Positions 48,481-61,231 of a stretch of DNA of 64,000 bases are shown in pieces (within the stretch, counting starts at the first letter, position 1; each line of letters starts with the position of its first letter). Made by a program: the position numbers and the translations under genes. Below the pieces are notes generated by a model. It saw nothing but the letters and a program-made list of their open reading frames with translations. It ran no database searches and was not told the origin of the DNA. The stretch is from Ascochyta rabiei (Eukaryota; Ascomycota; Dothideomycetes; Pleosporales; Didymellaceae). The stretch spans positions 1,246,501 through 1,310,500 of the forward strand of contig NC_082421.1 of NCBI RefSeq assembly GCF_004011695.2. The letters run 5' to 3'.

Positions 48481-49778
48481 ACGTACCCTATAGACGAAAG
48501 AATTAATAAATAAGAGAATTACTTTTACTAAGCCCCTACTAAACCACCCTTTACATAATAATGCCTTCTTAACAATACTATTTAGACGTGTTAAAAGAAG
48601 CTTAGATATAGCTTGCGCTCTAGGCTCTTAAATAAGACGTAACTCTCTCTTAGTAACGCGCTGTAGCTATCTATAGAGTTCTTAAGCTATACTAAGTAAG
48701 TAATATATAGGATAACCTTTATACGCTAATTCTATAGCTAAATTATAGAAGCTAGATAATAATAAAAAGAAGGTAATTATTAAATATGTCCTTAAGCTAG
48801 ACGCGTAAGAATTTTCCTCTTAGCTCTTAGATATAGCTACTATAGCTAATTCTTTACGCACTAAGCGTAATCTAGGCTCTATTAGCATAAACTAGCCTAG
48901 TATGTTTGTTAAGTAATACTTAGAGCTTAAAGTTAAGTTTAATTGTAAGTATAACTATAAGAGAGCTCTCTATAAGAATCCTAAGGTTCTATAGAGCTAG
49001 TTTAGCCTAGTAGTAAACGTTAAAGCTAAGTATAGTATTTAGAATAAACATATATATAACTTTAATAAGACAGGCTTTATAATAGGCTAGATCTCTCTAG
49101 AAGTAGTTATTATAGCTTTAGAATAATAAGGTTAGCTAAAGGCAGTCTAGCTAGGTAACTATAAGTAGGCTATAGCTATAGTAGGTATTAATACTAAAGA
49201 ATAGGCTATTCTAGCCTTTCTTATCTTTAAGGCCTACTACTACCTCTCTGCCTAGTATAAAGAAGAGGATCTGCCTTAAGACTAGGTTATTAGAGTCTCT
49301 AATAATGGCTAGACTACTAATAAGCTTAGTCTAGACTAGATAAGCTACTTTAATAGGTATATAAAGAAGCGTACTATTAGCACCTACTATTTACTTATTA
49401 TTAATAGTTATAAGAGCTATAACGCTCTTAAATTCTAGTAGTACTATAAGGATAATAAGATTATTACTCTCTATTTACCTTCTTACTTATTACACCTTAT
49501 ACAGCCTCTTAATATAGCTAATTTTACTACTTTCAAGAAGGTGTATAGGTACTTAGCTAAAATACTTATATATAACTAGATTAAATATATTATAAAGACT
49601 AAGTTTCTACTATACTTTATACGCGCCTATAACGCTGTAACTACTTCTAGCAACATCTAGGGAGGGTTCTAAGGCGCTAGACTAGTCCTGTTTAACCTAG
49701 AATAGGTTATAAGCAGCCTTAATGTAAAGCTACGCACTCTATTACTACTACTACCTACTAATAACAAGCTCTAGCAGT
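48481..49778 (+). mobile_element. pogo-like transposon B4, left part, divergent subfamily
   Basis: Starts ACGTACCCTATAGACG after TA. The outer 11 bases match B1-B3 but the inner iterons differ (GAAAGAATTAATAAATAAGAG), so it is either a distinct subfamily or heavily mutated. It is cut at GCAGT (49774-49778) by Gypsy G3 and resumes at 63287. B2 provides the uninterrupted sequence around 21137. Confidence 0.88.
48561..49778 (+). pseudogene. B4 transposase, amino-terminal two thirds
   Basis: ATG at 48561 aligned to the B-family start. The frame follows B1-B3 through the DNA-binding region, but a one-base deletion near 48680-48700, relative to B6, shifts it, unlike any A or B copy elsewhere in the window. 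It covers most of the DDE_1 domain before G3 interrupts. Numerous TAA/TAG. The remainder is at 63287-63552. Confidence 0.82.
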
Positions 49779-49979
49779 TGTTAGGCGCTAGGCCTAGAGG
49801 TACCTCTGTTGTCTTAGTAAGCTACTATAGGGCTAGCCAGCCTAGACTTTATAAAGGTGTTAGAGGTTATTACTAATACTCTAGTAATTAGTCTTATTAC
49901 TACATACTACGTACCGTAATACACCTACTATCCTCTTTAACTCTATCCTCCCTTATAATTACTTTATACACTCTTTATA
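49779..49979 (+). repeat. G3 5' LTR
   Basis: 201 bp, TGTTAGGCGCTAGGCC to CTCTTTATA (CA end changed to TA). Confidence 0.93.
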
Positions 49980-50599
49980 TTCTAATTACTCTTATATTAT
50001 AATTAAAGATAGACCTAAGCTACTATAAGTCTTAAACTAAATTATCTAGGCTTACTATCTTTAGAGAGGGACTAAGATAACCTACCTATAGGAGAGCTAG
50101 TAGAGTATAAGGTAACACCTCCCTCTATAGATAAGAAGATACCTTAATAGACACTAAGTGTCTAAAGTACCTTAAGAGAATCTATAGGTCCTCTAGGTAG
50201 TATACCTTACTCTAGAATTTGTATCTATAGAGTAGCTTTAGCTAAAAAAGGCTAAAATAGCCTAGAAGTAGGTAATTAATAATAGGAGTTAGAAAACTTA
50301 CGTAAATAGTTGTAAGAGATAAAAGACTGTAAGGAACTTTCCTCTCTTTATAAACTTGGACGCAAGTATAATAAAGGAGATCTAGTAACAATTCTATCTT
50401 TCTAAAAAGTACTAGAAGAAGTAGAAAAACTATAATCTTCTTTATCTATAAATCTTCTATAACCTAAACTTCTATAGAAGTATATAAAGCGTAACTACAC
50501 TTAATATAACTATTAGAAGAGAGATTATAAGAGATACTTCCTCTAATCTCTAGTTAATTTCCTTATAGAGGAATAAAAGATTAACTTTAGTATAAGGTA

Positions 50600-51935
50600 A
50601 CGTATTTAATAGGTAAGTTAGCTACATAGGCGAGTCGGCCACTCTGCTAAGACTATACTAACATTCTACCCTATTATAGCTTATATTAGCCTATGTTAGT
50701 ATTGTTTATAGTAGTATAGTATATAATATTATTTAGTAACACCTTCTTTAGGCTTTTTACACATACGTAAGTTATACCCTACGTTATAGCACTTTTTACA
50801 GCGTCTTTAGGTTACCTTACCTCCTTTAACACGTACTTACTTTCTTACCTTCTTACTATTACTACGCGCTCTAAACTTAGTTAGAGTAGTTAATTAAAGG
50901 CCTTCCTTAGCTGTTAGGACTCCCTCCTGCTGTAACCGCTTTCTTTTATGCAATTTACGTCGCATAGCAGCCTTATTTACTGCTTAAAGCCTAGTAATCT
51001 CCCTTTAAGCTAACACTAGCTTATACGCTACTATAGCTGCGCCTTTAGCAAGCTTTTTAAAGGCCTTAACTATTAAAGTTAGTAAGCTGCTTGCATGCCT
51101 TTAAATCCTCTCTTAAACCAGCGTTAATTGCGACCCTAATTGCAGGGTAGTGCTTAGGGTTTAGGACTGCTAGGGCTTATCTTCTATAGTAGGTAGCGGT
51201 AGGGTACGTAGGCGGACATTAAGACCTATTATAACCCGTTCTAGGTTAAAGGGGACTATTCTAGCGCCTTAGAAGCCTCCTTAGATATTGCTAGAAGTAA
51301 ATGTCTCCTTATAGGCGTCTATAAAGTATAGTAGAAACTTAGTTTTAGTAATATAAGTAATATAGTTGTGTATAGGATTCTTAGCTTAGCGCCTATATAC
51401 CTTCTTTAAAAGGGCAAAACAACCTATATCTAGTAGTTATAAGAGGTAAGATGAGTATAGAGGTATACACAGTGTAATAATGTTTACTTCCTTACAGTAT
51501 TATTAGAAGTTAAGGGAGTTGTAGCTCTTATAGCTATTAATAAGAAGTAGCTAGTATAATCCTTAGGTGCGCGTCTTTATATAGGCATTAAAGTGCTTTA
51601 ACTAGTCTAGACTAAGCTTATTAGTAGTCTATCTGTTCTTAGAGACTCTAATAACCTAGTTATAGGGCAGAATGTCCTCTTTATACTAGGCAGAGAGGTA
51701 GTTGCAGCCTTTAAAGATAATAAAGGGTAGAATAGCCTACCCTATGCTATTAATGCCCTGTATAACCATTGTCTACTCTTAATTACCCTACTATACTGCC
51801 TTTAGCTGTCCTTAACGCTCTAAACCTGTAATAACTGCTCCTGCAGATATCTAGCCTATTATAAAGCCTGTTTTATTAAAGTTATACGTGTTATTATCCT
51901 AGATACTATACTTAGCTTTAACATTTACTATAAGC
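50600..51935 (-). mobile_element. Truncated pogo element A7 (A6 subfamily)
   Basis: Has the A6-type TIR at its left end (ACGTATTTAATAGG, TA at 50598-50599) and the carboxy-terminal two thirds of the transposase on the minus strand. Homology stops at 51935, exactly 1336 bp in and with no indel relative to A5. The other 527 bp, including one TIR, are missing and no second TA junction is seen. It cannot have moved since the deletion. Confidence 0.9.
50639..51935 (-). pseudogene. A7 transposase, 5' part deleted
   Basis: Covers the DDE_1 core and C-terminal knuckle region; the DNA-binding amino-terminal part is absent because of the break at 51935. The knuckle keeps two Cys near 50770-50805. RIP-type stops throughout. 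Confidence 0.85.
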
Positions 51936-54478
51936 GTTACCTCTTAGAGAACCTAAAGATGTTGTAGTAGGCCTACTACACAACTAACTGCTGTAATTAG
52001 CTAACCTAGGAACTAATATAGTAAGAGCTAAAAAGAATTATACTAGATACTCTAGGAATACTAGCTAAATATAAGTAAGTAGCGTATAAATCCTTAAAGT
52101 AATATAAGTAGTAGAAATCTTAGTCCCCTATAGATCTATTAGATTTTATACGTCTACTATAGGAGGAACTAGGTAACTTATATATACTAGAGCTTTAAGT
52201 CCTAGAATATATTACTGCACTCCTCCCTAGTATATAAAAGGACTTGTTTCTTATCCTCTATAATTAAAGAGACATAATCCTAAAGGTAGAGAAATAAGCT
52301 AATATTATTAACTAGAGACTAGGTTAGTATAGCTAACAGCTACCTAAGAAGACTCTAGCTAAGAGTAAGACAACTAACAAAGGACTACAGAAGCGCTAAT
52401 TTAGTAACTCTAGGTTAGAGGAAAATATAAAAACTCTAAAAAAAGTTATTTAAGTCTAAGAAGTTCTATAAGAAGCTAGTAAAGGGTAAAAAGGGCTAAG
52501 ATAGGCTATATAAGACATAAAACGCATACCTTACGTATAGAGAAACAAGTTACTACTACTCTAACTACCTAAAGCTAAAGTTAAATTAGAAAGACCCTAC
52601 TCTAGATAAGTTAGAAAAAGATAAGGAACCTAAGAGCTAATTTCCTCTCTTATAGCCTATATTAAATTATTAAAGAAGAAGAAGAAGAATATCTCTCTTT
52701 ATAAGGTAGTATACCTAGAATATATATACCTACTTACAGTTAAAGCATCTATAGGCAATATAGAGAACGTAGAAGCCTTAATAGATAGAGGGTTATAACT
52801 AAACTTAATTTTAGTTCTCCTAGCAAAGAAGTAGAATCTAGAGGTTACACTATTAAATAAAATAGTGGCTAAAGGTGTAGGTAGAGCAGAATTGCCTATC
52901 TATAGAGTAACTATAGTAGAAGTATCTATTATTAACTCCTATAGAAGATAGGAGGTCTAATAGATACCTTTTATAGTTATAGACCTATAAAGGTATAAGA
53001 TATACCTTAGATTACCCTAGATTAACTAGATAAACCCTAAGCTAAGCTATTTAAGCTAGCGAATACTCTTCTAAGAGAAGAAGTATAGAAACTCTTCTAA
53101 ACTAGAGAAAATAGTGTTAGAAGATGCTAAAGAGTTTAAACGCACTATAAGAAGTCTCTTAGTAGACGTTTATATATATATAGTAAACTTAGTAGGTATA
53201 TATAACCTAATATCTGCTAAGAGAGGCTTAAGTCTAGAAGTGTATTATAAATATGCGTACTTAGAATTAGAGGATAACGCTTAGGTTCTACTAGAGTATA
53301 GAGAGTACAACCTAGTAATTAATATTATAGAAGAAGCTACTTCTCTCTACTAACTGTTATACAGACTATCTACAACAGAATTAGAGATACTTAGAAAGTA
53401 TCTAGTAGAATATTAATAACGTAGCTAGATATAACACTTAAGGTTACTAGTAGAGGCGCCTATTCTCTTTTTAAAGAAGAAAGATAGTAACCTATAACTA
53501 TGTATAGACTATAGAGGTCTAAACAAGATAATAGTTAAAACTACTATCTATTACTACTAATTATAGAGTTACTAGAATACCTAGCGTAAGCTGAGTTCTA
53601 TACTAAACTAGATATACGTAAGGCATATTACTATATCTAAATTAAGAAAGGTAATAAGTAGAAGACTACTTTTTAAACTAGGTATAGATATTTTAAGTAT
53701 ATAGTAATACTGTTTAGACTTATAAATACTTCTGCCTAATTTTAGGCCTATATAAACTAGGCACTAATAGAATTAGTTAATATAACTTATATTATATATC
53801 TATACAATATATTAGTATACTCTAAGATAGAGAAAGACTACATTAGACACGTTAAGGAGGTCTTAGAGAGGCATTATAAAGTAAACCTCTATATACGCTT
53901 AAATAAGTGTAAATAGCACTATTAACGTATAGAGTACCTTAGGTATATAGTCTTACCTAAAGAAGTAAGTATTAACCTAGATAGAGTTAAAACAGTCTAA
54001 GAATAGCTAATCCGGTGCATAGTTTACAATATCTAAGTATTTATAGAATTTATAAACTACTATTAGAGGTTTATTATAGGGTTTTCTAAATTAGCCTTAC
54101 TATTAACCTAATTAACCTAGAAAGGGCTAAATTTAGCTAAATCTAGTTAAGTAATAAGGAAGAAGAAGAGTTAGCCTCTTAAGCTAAGTAAAAAATCCCT
54201 ATAAGCTTTCTAGAATATAAAGCATTTGTTTATTAACGTACCGATCTTAGTTTATTTTATACCTAGAAGACAGACTAGAATTAAAGTAGATGCCTCTAGA
54301 GGCGCTATCCTAGGAATCCTTAGTTAACTAGTCCCTAGAGAGGGGAAGCTAGCCTAATAGAGGCCTATAGACTTCTATTTAAAGAAGTTAATCTAAGTAG
54401 AGTATAACTATAATACTTATAACTAGGAACTTCTTATAATTATCTAGAGCCTATAGTAGTAGCAGAGATACTTAGATA

Positions 54479-56341
54479 ACGTACTCTATAGGTAAGCGGA
54501 TTAAACAGGTAAGCGGATCACTCTGCTAAGACCACACTAAACCTCCACCTTACCACGCAATGCCTTAACAACAACATTAATCTACGCCCTTAAGAGAAGC
54601 TGCGATACAGCTTGCGCTCTAGGTAATTAAATAAGACGTAACGCTTACTCTGTAACGCGCTACAGCTATATATAACGCGCCTTACAGCACACTACACGCT
54701 TAATACACAGAACGACCTGCACAAGCTAATTATACGCTAGTTTAACAGATTATAGACTAGACTAAGAAGAACGTAATTACTAAGTAAATCCTTAAGCTAG
54801 ATGCACGAGGATTTGCACCTTAGCTGGCTGCTGTAGCTAATATAGCTAATTCTTTGCGTGCTAAGCGTAATATAGGCCATATTGGCATAAACTAGCCTAA
54901 CACGTTTATTAAGTGCCGCCCTAACCTTAAAGTAAGGTTTAATCGCAAGTACGACTATAAGAGAGCCCTCTATAAGGATCTAGAGATTATTAGGGGCTAG
55001 TTTAGGCTTGTAGCAAATGTTAAAGCTAAGTATAGTATCTAGGACAATAACACATATAACTTTAATAAAACAGGCTTTATAATAGGCTAGATATTAACAG
55101 GAGCAGTTATTATAGGCTTAGAGCGTTAAGAACAGCTAAAGGCAGTGTAGTAGAGTAATTAAGAGTAGACAATAGTTATATAGGGCATTAATGGCATAGA
55201 GTAAGCTATTCCACCCTTTATCATCTTTAAAGGCTGTAACCACCTCTCTGCCTAGTATAAAGAGGACAATCTGCCCTATAACTAGGTTATTAGAGTCTCT
55301 AAGAACGAATAGACTACTAATAAGCTTAGTCTAGACTAGTTAAAGCACTTTAATGCCTATACAAAGACGCGCACCTAAGAAGTATACTAGCTGCTCCTTA
55401 TTAACAGCTACAAGAGCTATAACTCCCTTAACTTCTAACAATACTATAAGGAAGTAAAGATTATTACACTATATATACCTCTATACTTATCTTACCTCTT
55501 ATAACCACTAGATGTAGGTTGTTTTACCCCTCTAAAGAAGGTATATAGGCGCTAAGCTAAGAATCTTATACATAACTACATTACTTATATTACTAAAACT
55601 AAGTTTCTACTATGCTTTATAGACGCCTATAAGGAGATATTTACTTCTAGCAATATCTAAGAAGGCTTCTAAGGCGCTGGAATAGTCCCCCTTAACCCAG
55701 AACGGGTTATAATAGGTCTTAATGTCCGCCTACGTACCCTACCGCTACCTACTATAGAAGATAAGCCCTAGCAGTCCTAAACCCCAAGCACTACCCTGCA
55801 ATTAGGGTCGCAATTAACGCTTGTTCGAGAGAGGATTCAAAGGCATGCAAGCAGCTTACTAACTTTAATAGTTAAGGCCTTTAAAAAGCTTGCTAAAGGC
55901 GCAGCTATAGTAGCGCATAAGCTAGTATTAGCTTAAAGGGAGATTACTAGGCTTTAAGCAGCAAATAAGGCTGCTATGCGACGTAAATCGCGTAAAAGAA
56001 AGCAATTACAGCAGGAGAGAGTCCTAACAGCTAAGGAAGGCCTTTAATTAACTACTCTAACTAAGTTTAGGGCGCGTAGTAATAGTAAGAAGGCAAAGAA
56101 GCGAGTGCGCGCTAAAGGAGGGGAAGTAACCTAAAGACGCTGTACAAAGTGCTATAACGTTAGACATAACTTACGTACATATAAGAAGGCTGTAGAAGAT
56201 GTTTCTAAATAATATTATATACTGTACTACTATATATAAGGCTAAAGTAGGCTAATATAAGCTATAATAGGGTAGAGATTTAGTGTGGTCTTAGCAGAGT
56301 AATCCGCTTACCTGTTTAATCCGCTTACCTGTAGAGTACGT
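54479..56341 (+). mobile_element. pogo/Fot-like DNA transposon A8
   Basis: Complete 1863 bp, TA at 54477-54478 and 56342-56343, standard A iterons. Inserted in G3 RNase H. Relatively lightly mutated. Confidence 0.97.
54560..56302 (+). pseudogene. A-family pogo transposase
   Basis: 581-codon frame, ATG to TAA in the TIR, no indel. Domain order as in the other A copies. RIP-type stops at Gln/Trp codons; several CpA and TpG remain in the amino-terminal part. Confidence 0.92.
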
Positions 56342-57010
56342 TAGTACCTTCTTTAAGATCCTAACATATTACTAAAACCTAAAATAGTTTATAGAGATAA
56401 AGGTCCTTAGCTATTAGTAGGTAAGGGTATACTTAGTATTATCTAAGTTTAACTTTATAATTACTTATTGCCTAGGGTGTATAAACCCTATAGATAGACC
56501 CTTATAGCGTTCTAATTATATAAAAGAGGTATAAGACCTCTTATAAAAGTATAATAAGGCTTTTATACAATTGCTTTAGAAGATCCTAACTAGAAGGAAC
56601 TCTAATACTTTCCTAGTAGTAGCTATAACCCTTTGTTTGTCTATAAAAGAAAGAAAGAACATAAGAGATCTTAAAAGAGAAGAATTACAGGAGAATAGTT
56701 AGATAGAGCTAATAACAGACTTAGACAACATAGATAAACTCTCTAGTTTAAAAAAAGAGTTAAGTAATATTAAAATAGGATAAAAGAACCTAGAAAAAGA
56801 TAATATAGCTAAGAAGAGGCGTATCTTACTTATAAGGCTAAAAGATAAAGTATAAGTTATTAAAGAATATTATAATAACCTAATGTTAGAACACTTTAGA
56901 GCATAAAGGACCTTAGAAAAGATTTAGCGTAGATATACCTAGAAGGGCATTACTAAGGATATATCTAACTACTACTATAACTACTTAGTATGTAGAAGAT
57001 TAACTGCTAC

Positions 57011-58138
57011 TAAACAGGAGTAGGAAGCACCTGTTAGTAGGCAGAGAGAGAGAGACAAAAGAGAAGAAGAGTAGATGTAGAGAGATAGATTAATAGGTAA
57101 GTAGTAAGGTTAGATCTATTAGATAGATAGATACCCCTCTTATACCTAGCATCTAAGGGATTGCTAAGGCTATCCCCCCTATTTACTAGTATTACTAAGG
57201 TAGTTACTCTATACACTAGTATAAACCTTTTCTACCTTAACAGTATAGTTCTATTATACTGTAATAGCTACTACTAATACTAATTCTAATTCTAAAAATA
57301 CTAATACTAATACTAATACTAACTCTAATATAGATAGATGTTAACCTTCTAAATAGTCTAAACAATCCTAATCTTAGTCCTAATTCTAATCCTAATACTA
57401 ATACTAATAGATACTAATTCTAATACTAATAGCTATTAGCAGCGTACTAGAAGAGATACTAAGAGGTGCTAAGAGCAGTATGTAATACAAGAGGACTAAC
57501 TCTTAGATAGCTACTAGTAATAGGTAGGTAGTACTAGGGCGTAATCTATAGATAGATAGCTAGATAGATAGAGGTAGAGAGATAGTGCTAAGGTGTAACC
57601 TATAGATAGCTACTAATAATAGATAGAGGTAGTGCTAAGGTGTAACCTATAGATAGCTAGATAGATAGAAGTAGTTCCTTCTATCTAATTAGATACTACT
57701 AGGTGTTACCTAGTAGGTGCTAATTAGCTAGTATGTAGTATGCCTTAGGATCTAATAGATCTGCTAAATCTGCTAGATATACTAGATCTAAGTACTAATA
57801 GATACGCTAGATATGCTAGAAGAGGTACTACTAGATCTACTAGATGTGCTAGAAGAGGTACTAAGCAACGTAGTAAGAATAAGAGTCTCTCTCTCTGCCT
57901 ACTATACTGTGCCCCCTAGTTAGGTTACTATTTTAAATAGGAGTAGAAAGCACCTATTAGTAGGCAGAGAGAGAGAGATAAAAGAGAAGAAGAGTAGATG
58001 TAGAGAGATAGATTAATAGATAAGTAGTAAGGTTAGATCTATTAGATAGATAGGTGCCCCTCTTATACCTAGCATCTAAGAGACTACTAAGGTTATCCCC
58101 CCTATTTACTAGTATTACTAAGGTAGTTACTCTATATA
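57011..58138 (-). mobile_element. TRIM-like element D2, single unit
   Basis: Two 205-bp direct repeats (57011-57215, 57934-58138) around a 718-bp non-coding interior, total 1128 bp, inserted in G3 integrase. The interior matches that of D1. Flanks read GCTAC (left) and CTAGG (right); a clean target duplication is not visible. Short open stretches inside the LTR are chance coding. Confidence 0.82.
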
Positions 58139-59365
58139 CTAGGATACTACCTAGTATAAACTATATAGGTTATTATAACCTTTACTAGTACTAAGCTAAC
58201 TATAGAAGAACGTAATAATAGATTTTATTACAGAACTACTCTTTAGTAAGGTAGCTAGGCTAGTATATAACTCTATACAAGTAGTAGTATATAAATTAAC
58301 TAAAATATTACACTATATACTAGCTAGAGCTAATTAGAATAGAAAAGATCTAGTATACTTCTAGATTAGAGAAATTATCTACTTATACAGCGCGCTAGCA
58401 CAAATTATCTTAGATTAAGGGCTGCTAATAAACTTATAGACGTAGGAAACCTTTAACTACTATTTAAACTTAAGATAAGTCTTAACGTTAGCCTATTATC
58501 CCTAGACAGATAGCAAAATAGAAAGGGAAAATTAGACTCTTAAACAGTACTTATATTACTACTATACTCTAAAATAAGACAATTAGGCCCTATAGATTTT
58601 AATTACAGAATTTTATATAATAATAGTATTTACATATCTATAAATATAATACCTTTCTAAGCCTATTATAGTATAGATCTAAGAAGTATAGATTAGCCTA
58701 CTTTAGTATTAAAAGGTAGAGAATCTCCCCTTATAAAGGAATTAGCTACTAGAGTTATTACCTTATAGGCTACCTATAAAGCAAATATAGAAAAGTTAAA
58801 TAAGTATTAAAAGAAATACTTAGATAAGAAATAACTACTAGCACCCTTTAAAGTAGGTAATAAAATACTAGTCTCTAGTAAGAACATTAGGATAGTACGC
58901 CTAAAAAAGAAGCTAGACTAGAGATACCTAGGACCTAGGACTATTATAGTCTAGATTAGCCCTAGTGTATATAGAGTAGACCTACTAGAAATAAAAGAGA
59001 TCTATCTAGTATTCTATGTGTTACTACTAGACCTATATATACTAAGAAGTTAACTTCTAATTATATAGAAATAAATATAAAAACCTATAGTTAAAGAGAA
59101 AGAGAAGGTGTAGGATGTAGAAAAAGTCCTTAATAGAAGGTAACTAGATAACAGACAGTAGGAATACCTTATTAAGTAGGACAGATTCCCTAACTTAGAG
59201 AATTCCTAGGGAATTAGCACAAATCTTTCTAAAGAAGCGCTAAAACAATACTAGAAAATAATAAAGTAACTGCTTAGACTGCGTAATAAGACGTTACAGT
59301 TAAAGTCTAAAAAAGGGGGAGACTAAAAAGGCTAAACACCTTTACTTAATTATAATTTTTCCCTA

Positions 59366-61229
59366 ACGTACCCCATAGGCGAGCCGCTTAACAGGCAAGC
59401 TACTTACTTTTGCCAAGCCCCTACTAAACTCCACCCTATTATAGCCTAAAATAACCTAGTTTAGTACTATAAAGTGCAGTATAGCCTATAATACTATTTA
59501 GAAACTACTTCTACCTCTTTCTAACACGTTCGCGCGTTGTGTCCTGTCTAATTGCACTGTCCACAGCGTCTTTAGAAGGGCTTACCTCCTTTAGCGCGCA
59601 CCTGCTTCTTTGCCTTCTTCCTATTACTACGCGCCCTAAACTCCTTTAGAGTTATTAATTGCAGGCTATCCTTAACTGTTAGGGTCCCTTCTACCTAAAC
59701 TTACTTTCTTTTGTGTAATTTTTGTTATATAGCTGCCTTATTAGCAGCTTAAAGCTAAGTAATCTTCTGTTGCGCTAACACTAGCTTATACGCAATTATT
59801 GCTGCCTCTTTTACTACCTTCTTAAACGCCTTAACTATAGAGGTAGGCAAACTATCTATATACCTCTAAATCCTTGTCTTTATAAGCGTTAATTACAACC
59901 TAAGTTTAAGGGTGTTGCTTAGGGTTTGCGACTGCCAGAGCTTGTTGTTAACAGGTAGTAGTAGTAATAGAGTGTGCAACTTTACATTAAGGGCCATTAT
60001 AACCTAGTCTAGGTTAAATAGGACTAATCTAGCACCTTAGAACCCTCCCTAGATATTCTTAGAAGTAATTACAGCATTATAGGCGCGTATAAAGTATAGT
60101 AGGAACTCTGTCTTTATAATGTAGTTAATCTAGTTATATATAAGTATTTTGGCTTAGCGCCTATACGCCTTCTTTAAAGCAGTAAAACAACCTACATTAA
60201 GGGGCAGTGTAAGGTGTAATAAGTAAGAAGGTAAACAGAGAGTAATAATCTTGTTATCCTTACAGTATTGCTGGAATTTAAGAGAGTTATAGCTCTTATA
60301 ACTATTAATAATAAGTAAACAGTAGGTGCTAATAGTACGCTCCTTTGTATGCCTGTTAAAGTGCTTTAACTAGTTAAGACTAAGCTTATTAGTAGTCTAG
60401 CCGTTATTAGAGACTCTAATAACCTAGTTGTAAGGCAGATCCTCTTCTTTGTACTAGGCAGAGAGGTAGTAGTAGGCTTTAAAGATAAGGAAGGCTAGAA
60501 TAGCCTATCCTTTAGCATTAATGCTCACTATAGCCGTAGCCTACTCTTAGTTGCCTAGCTAGATAGCCTTTAGCTAACCCTGTCGTTCTAAAGCTATAAC
60601 AACTACTTCTAGGGAGATCTAGCCTATTATAAAGCCTGTCTTATTAAAGTTATACGTATCTTCATCCTAGATGCTATACTTAGCTTTAATGTTAGCTACT
60701 AGGCTAAACTAGCCCTGTAGAACCTCAGAATCCTTATAGAGAGCTCTCTTGTAGTTGTACTTATAATTAAACTTAACTTTAAGCTCTAGGTGTTGCTTAA
60801 CAAACGTACTAGGCCAGTTTACGCTAATAGGGCCTAGATTGCGCTCAGCGCGTAAAGAATTTGCTATAGTAGCTACATCTAAGAGCTAAGAGGAAAATTC
60901 TTGCGCATCTAGCTTAAGAACATGCTTAATAATTACCTCCTTCTTATTATTGTCTAGCTTCTGTAAGTTAGCTATAGAATCTGCGTATAAAGGTTGTTCT
61001 GTATGTTAGTTACTTAGTGTCTTTTAAGGGACCCTGTAGATAGCTGCAGCGCGTTACTAAGAGAGATTTGCGTCTTGTTTAAGAGCCTAGAGCGCAAGCT
61101 GTATCTAAGCTTCCTTTAACGCGTCTAAATAGTGTTGTTAAGAAGACATTAGTGTAGGAGGAGAAGTTTGGTAGGGGCTTGGCAAAAGTAAGCGGCTTGC
61201 CTGTTAAGCGGCTCGCCCGTAGGGTACGT
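59366..61229 (-). mobile_element. pogo-like DNA transposon B3
   Basis: Complete 1864 bp, TA at 59364-59365 and 61230-61231, just downstream of the G3 chromodomain. The right TIR is nearly unmutated (GGCTCGCCCGTAGGGTACGT), the left less so. Confidence 0.97.
59404..61149 (-). pseudogene. B-family pogo transposase
   Basis: 582-codon frame, ATG 61149 to TAA 59406-59404, no indel. Same domain order as B2. The C-terminal CCHC knuckle keeps its ligands near 59525-59565. RIP-type stops elsewhere. Confidence 0.92.
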
Positions 61230-61231
61230 TA

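Larger units (their letters stand above)
49980..52680 (+). pseudogene. G3 gag, split by A7
   Basis: Leader and capsid-like region from 49980, interrupted by truncated A7 (50600-51935), then more gag with a zinc knuckle at 52527-52568. There all three Cys and the His are now Tyr (YLTYRETSYYYSNY), giving an exceptionally complete RIP loss of the metal site. The exact frame around A7 is unclear, because two frames are similarly open and sequence may be missing at the A7 break. Stops are TAA/TAG. Confidence 0.7.
52690..59340 (+). pseudogene. G3 pol: protease, RT, RNase H, integrase, chromodomain
   Basis: Protease reads LIDRGL near 52784 (DSG type). RT contains the LCVDYRGLN motif near 53.5 kb, and its catalytic box reads YLYN at 53797-53808, where YLDD is expected; Asp-to-Tyr is not a RIP change. 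RNase H is cut by A8 (54479-56341); the integrase zinc region and core are cut by D2 (57011-58138) and continue to about 59.0 kb. A clear chromodomain-like segment lies at about 59111-59265 (VEKVLNRR...EYLIK). Stops are TAA/TAG only. Confidence 0.85.
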
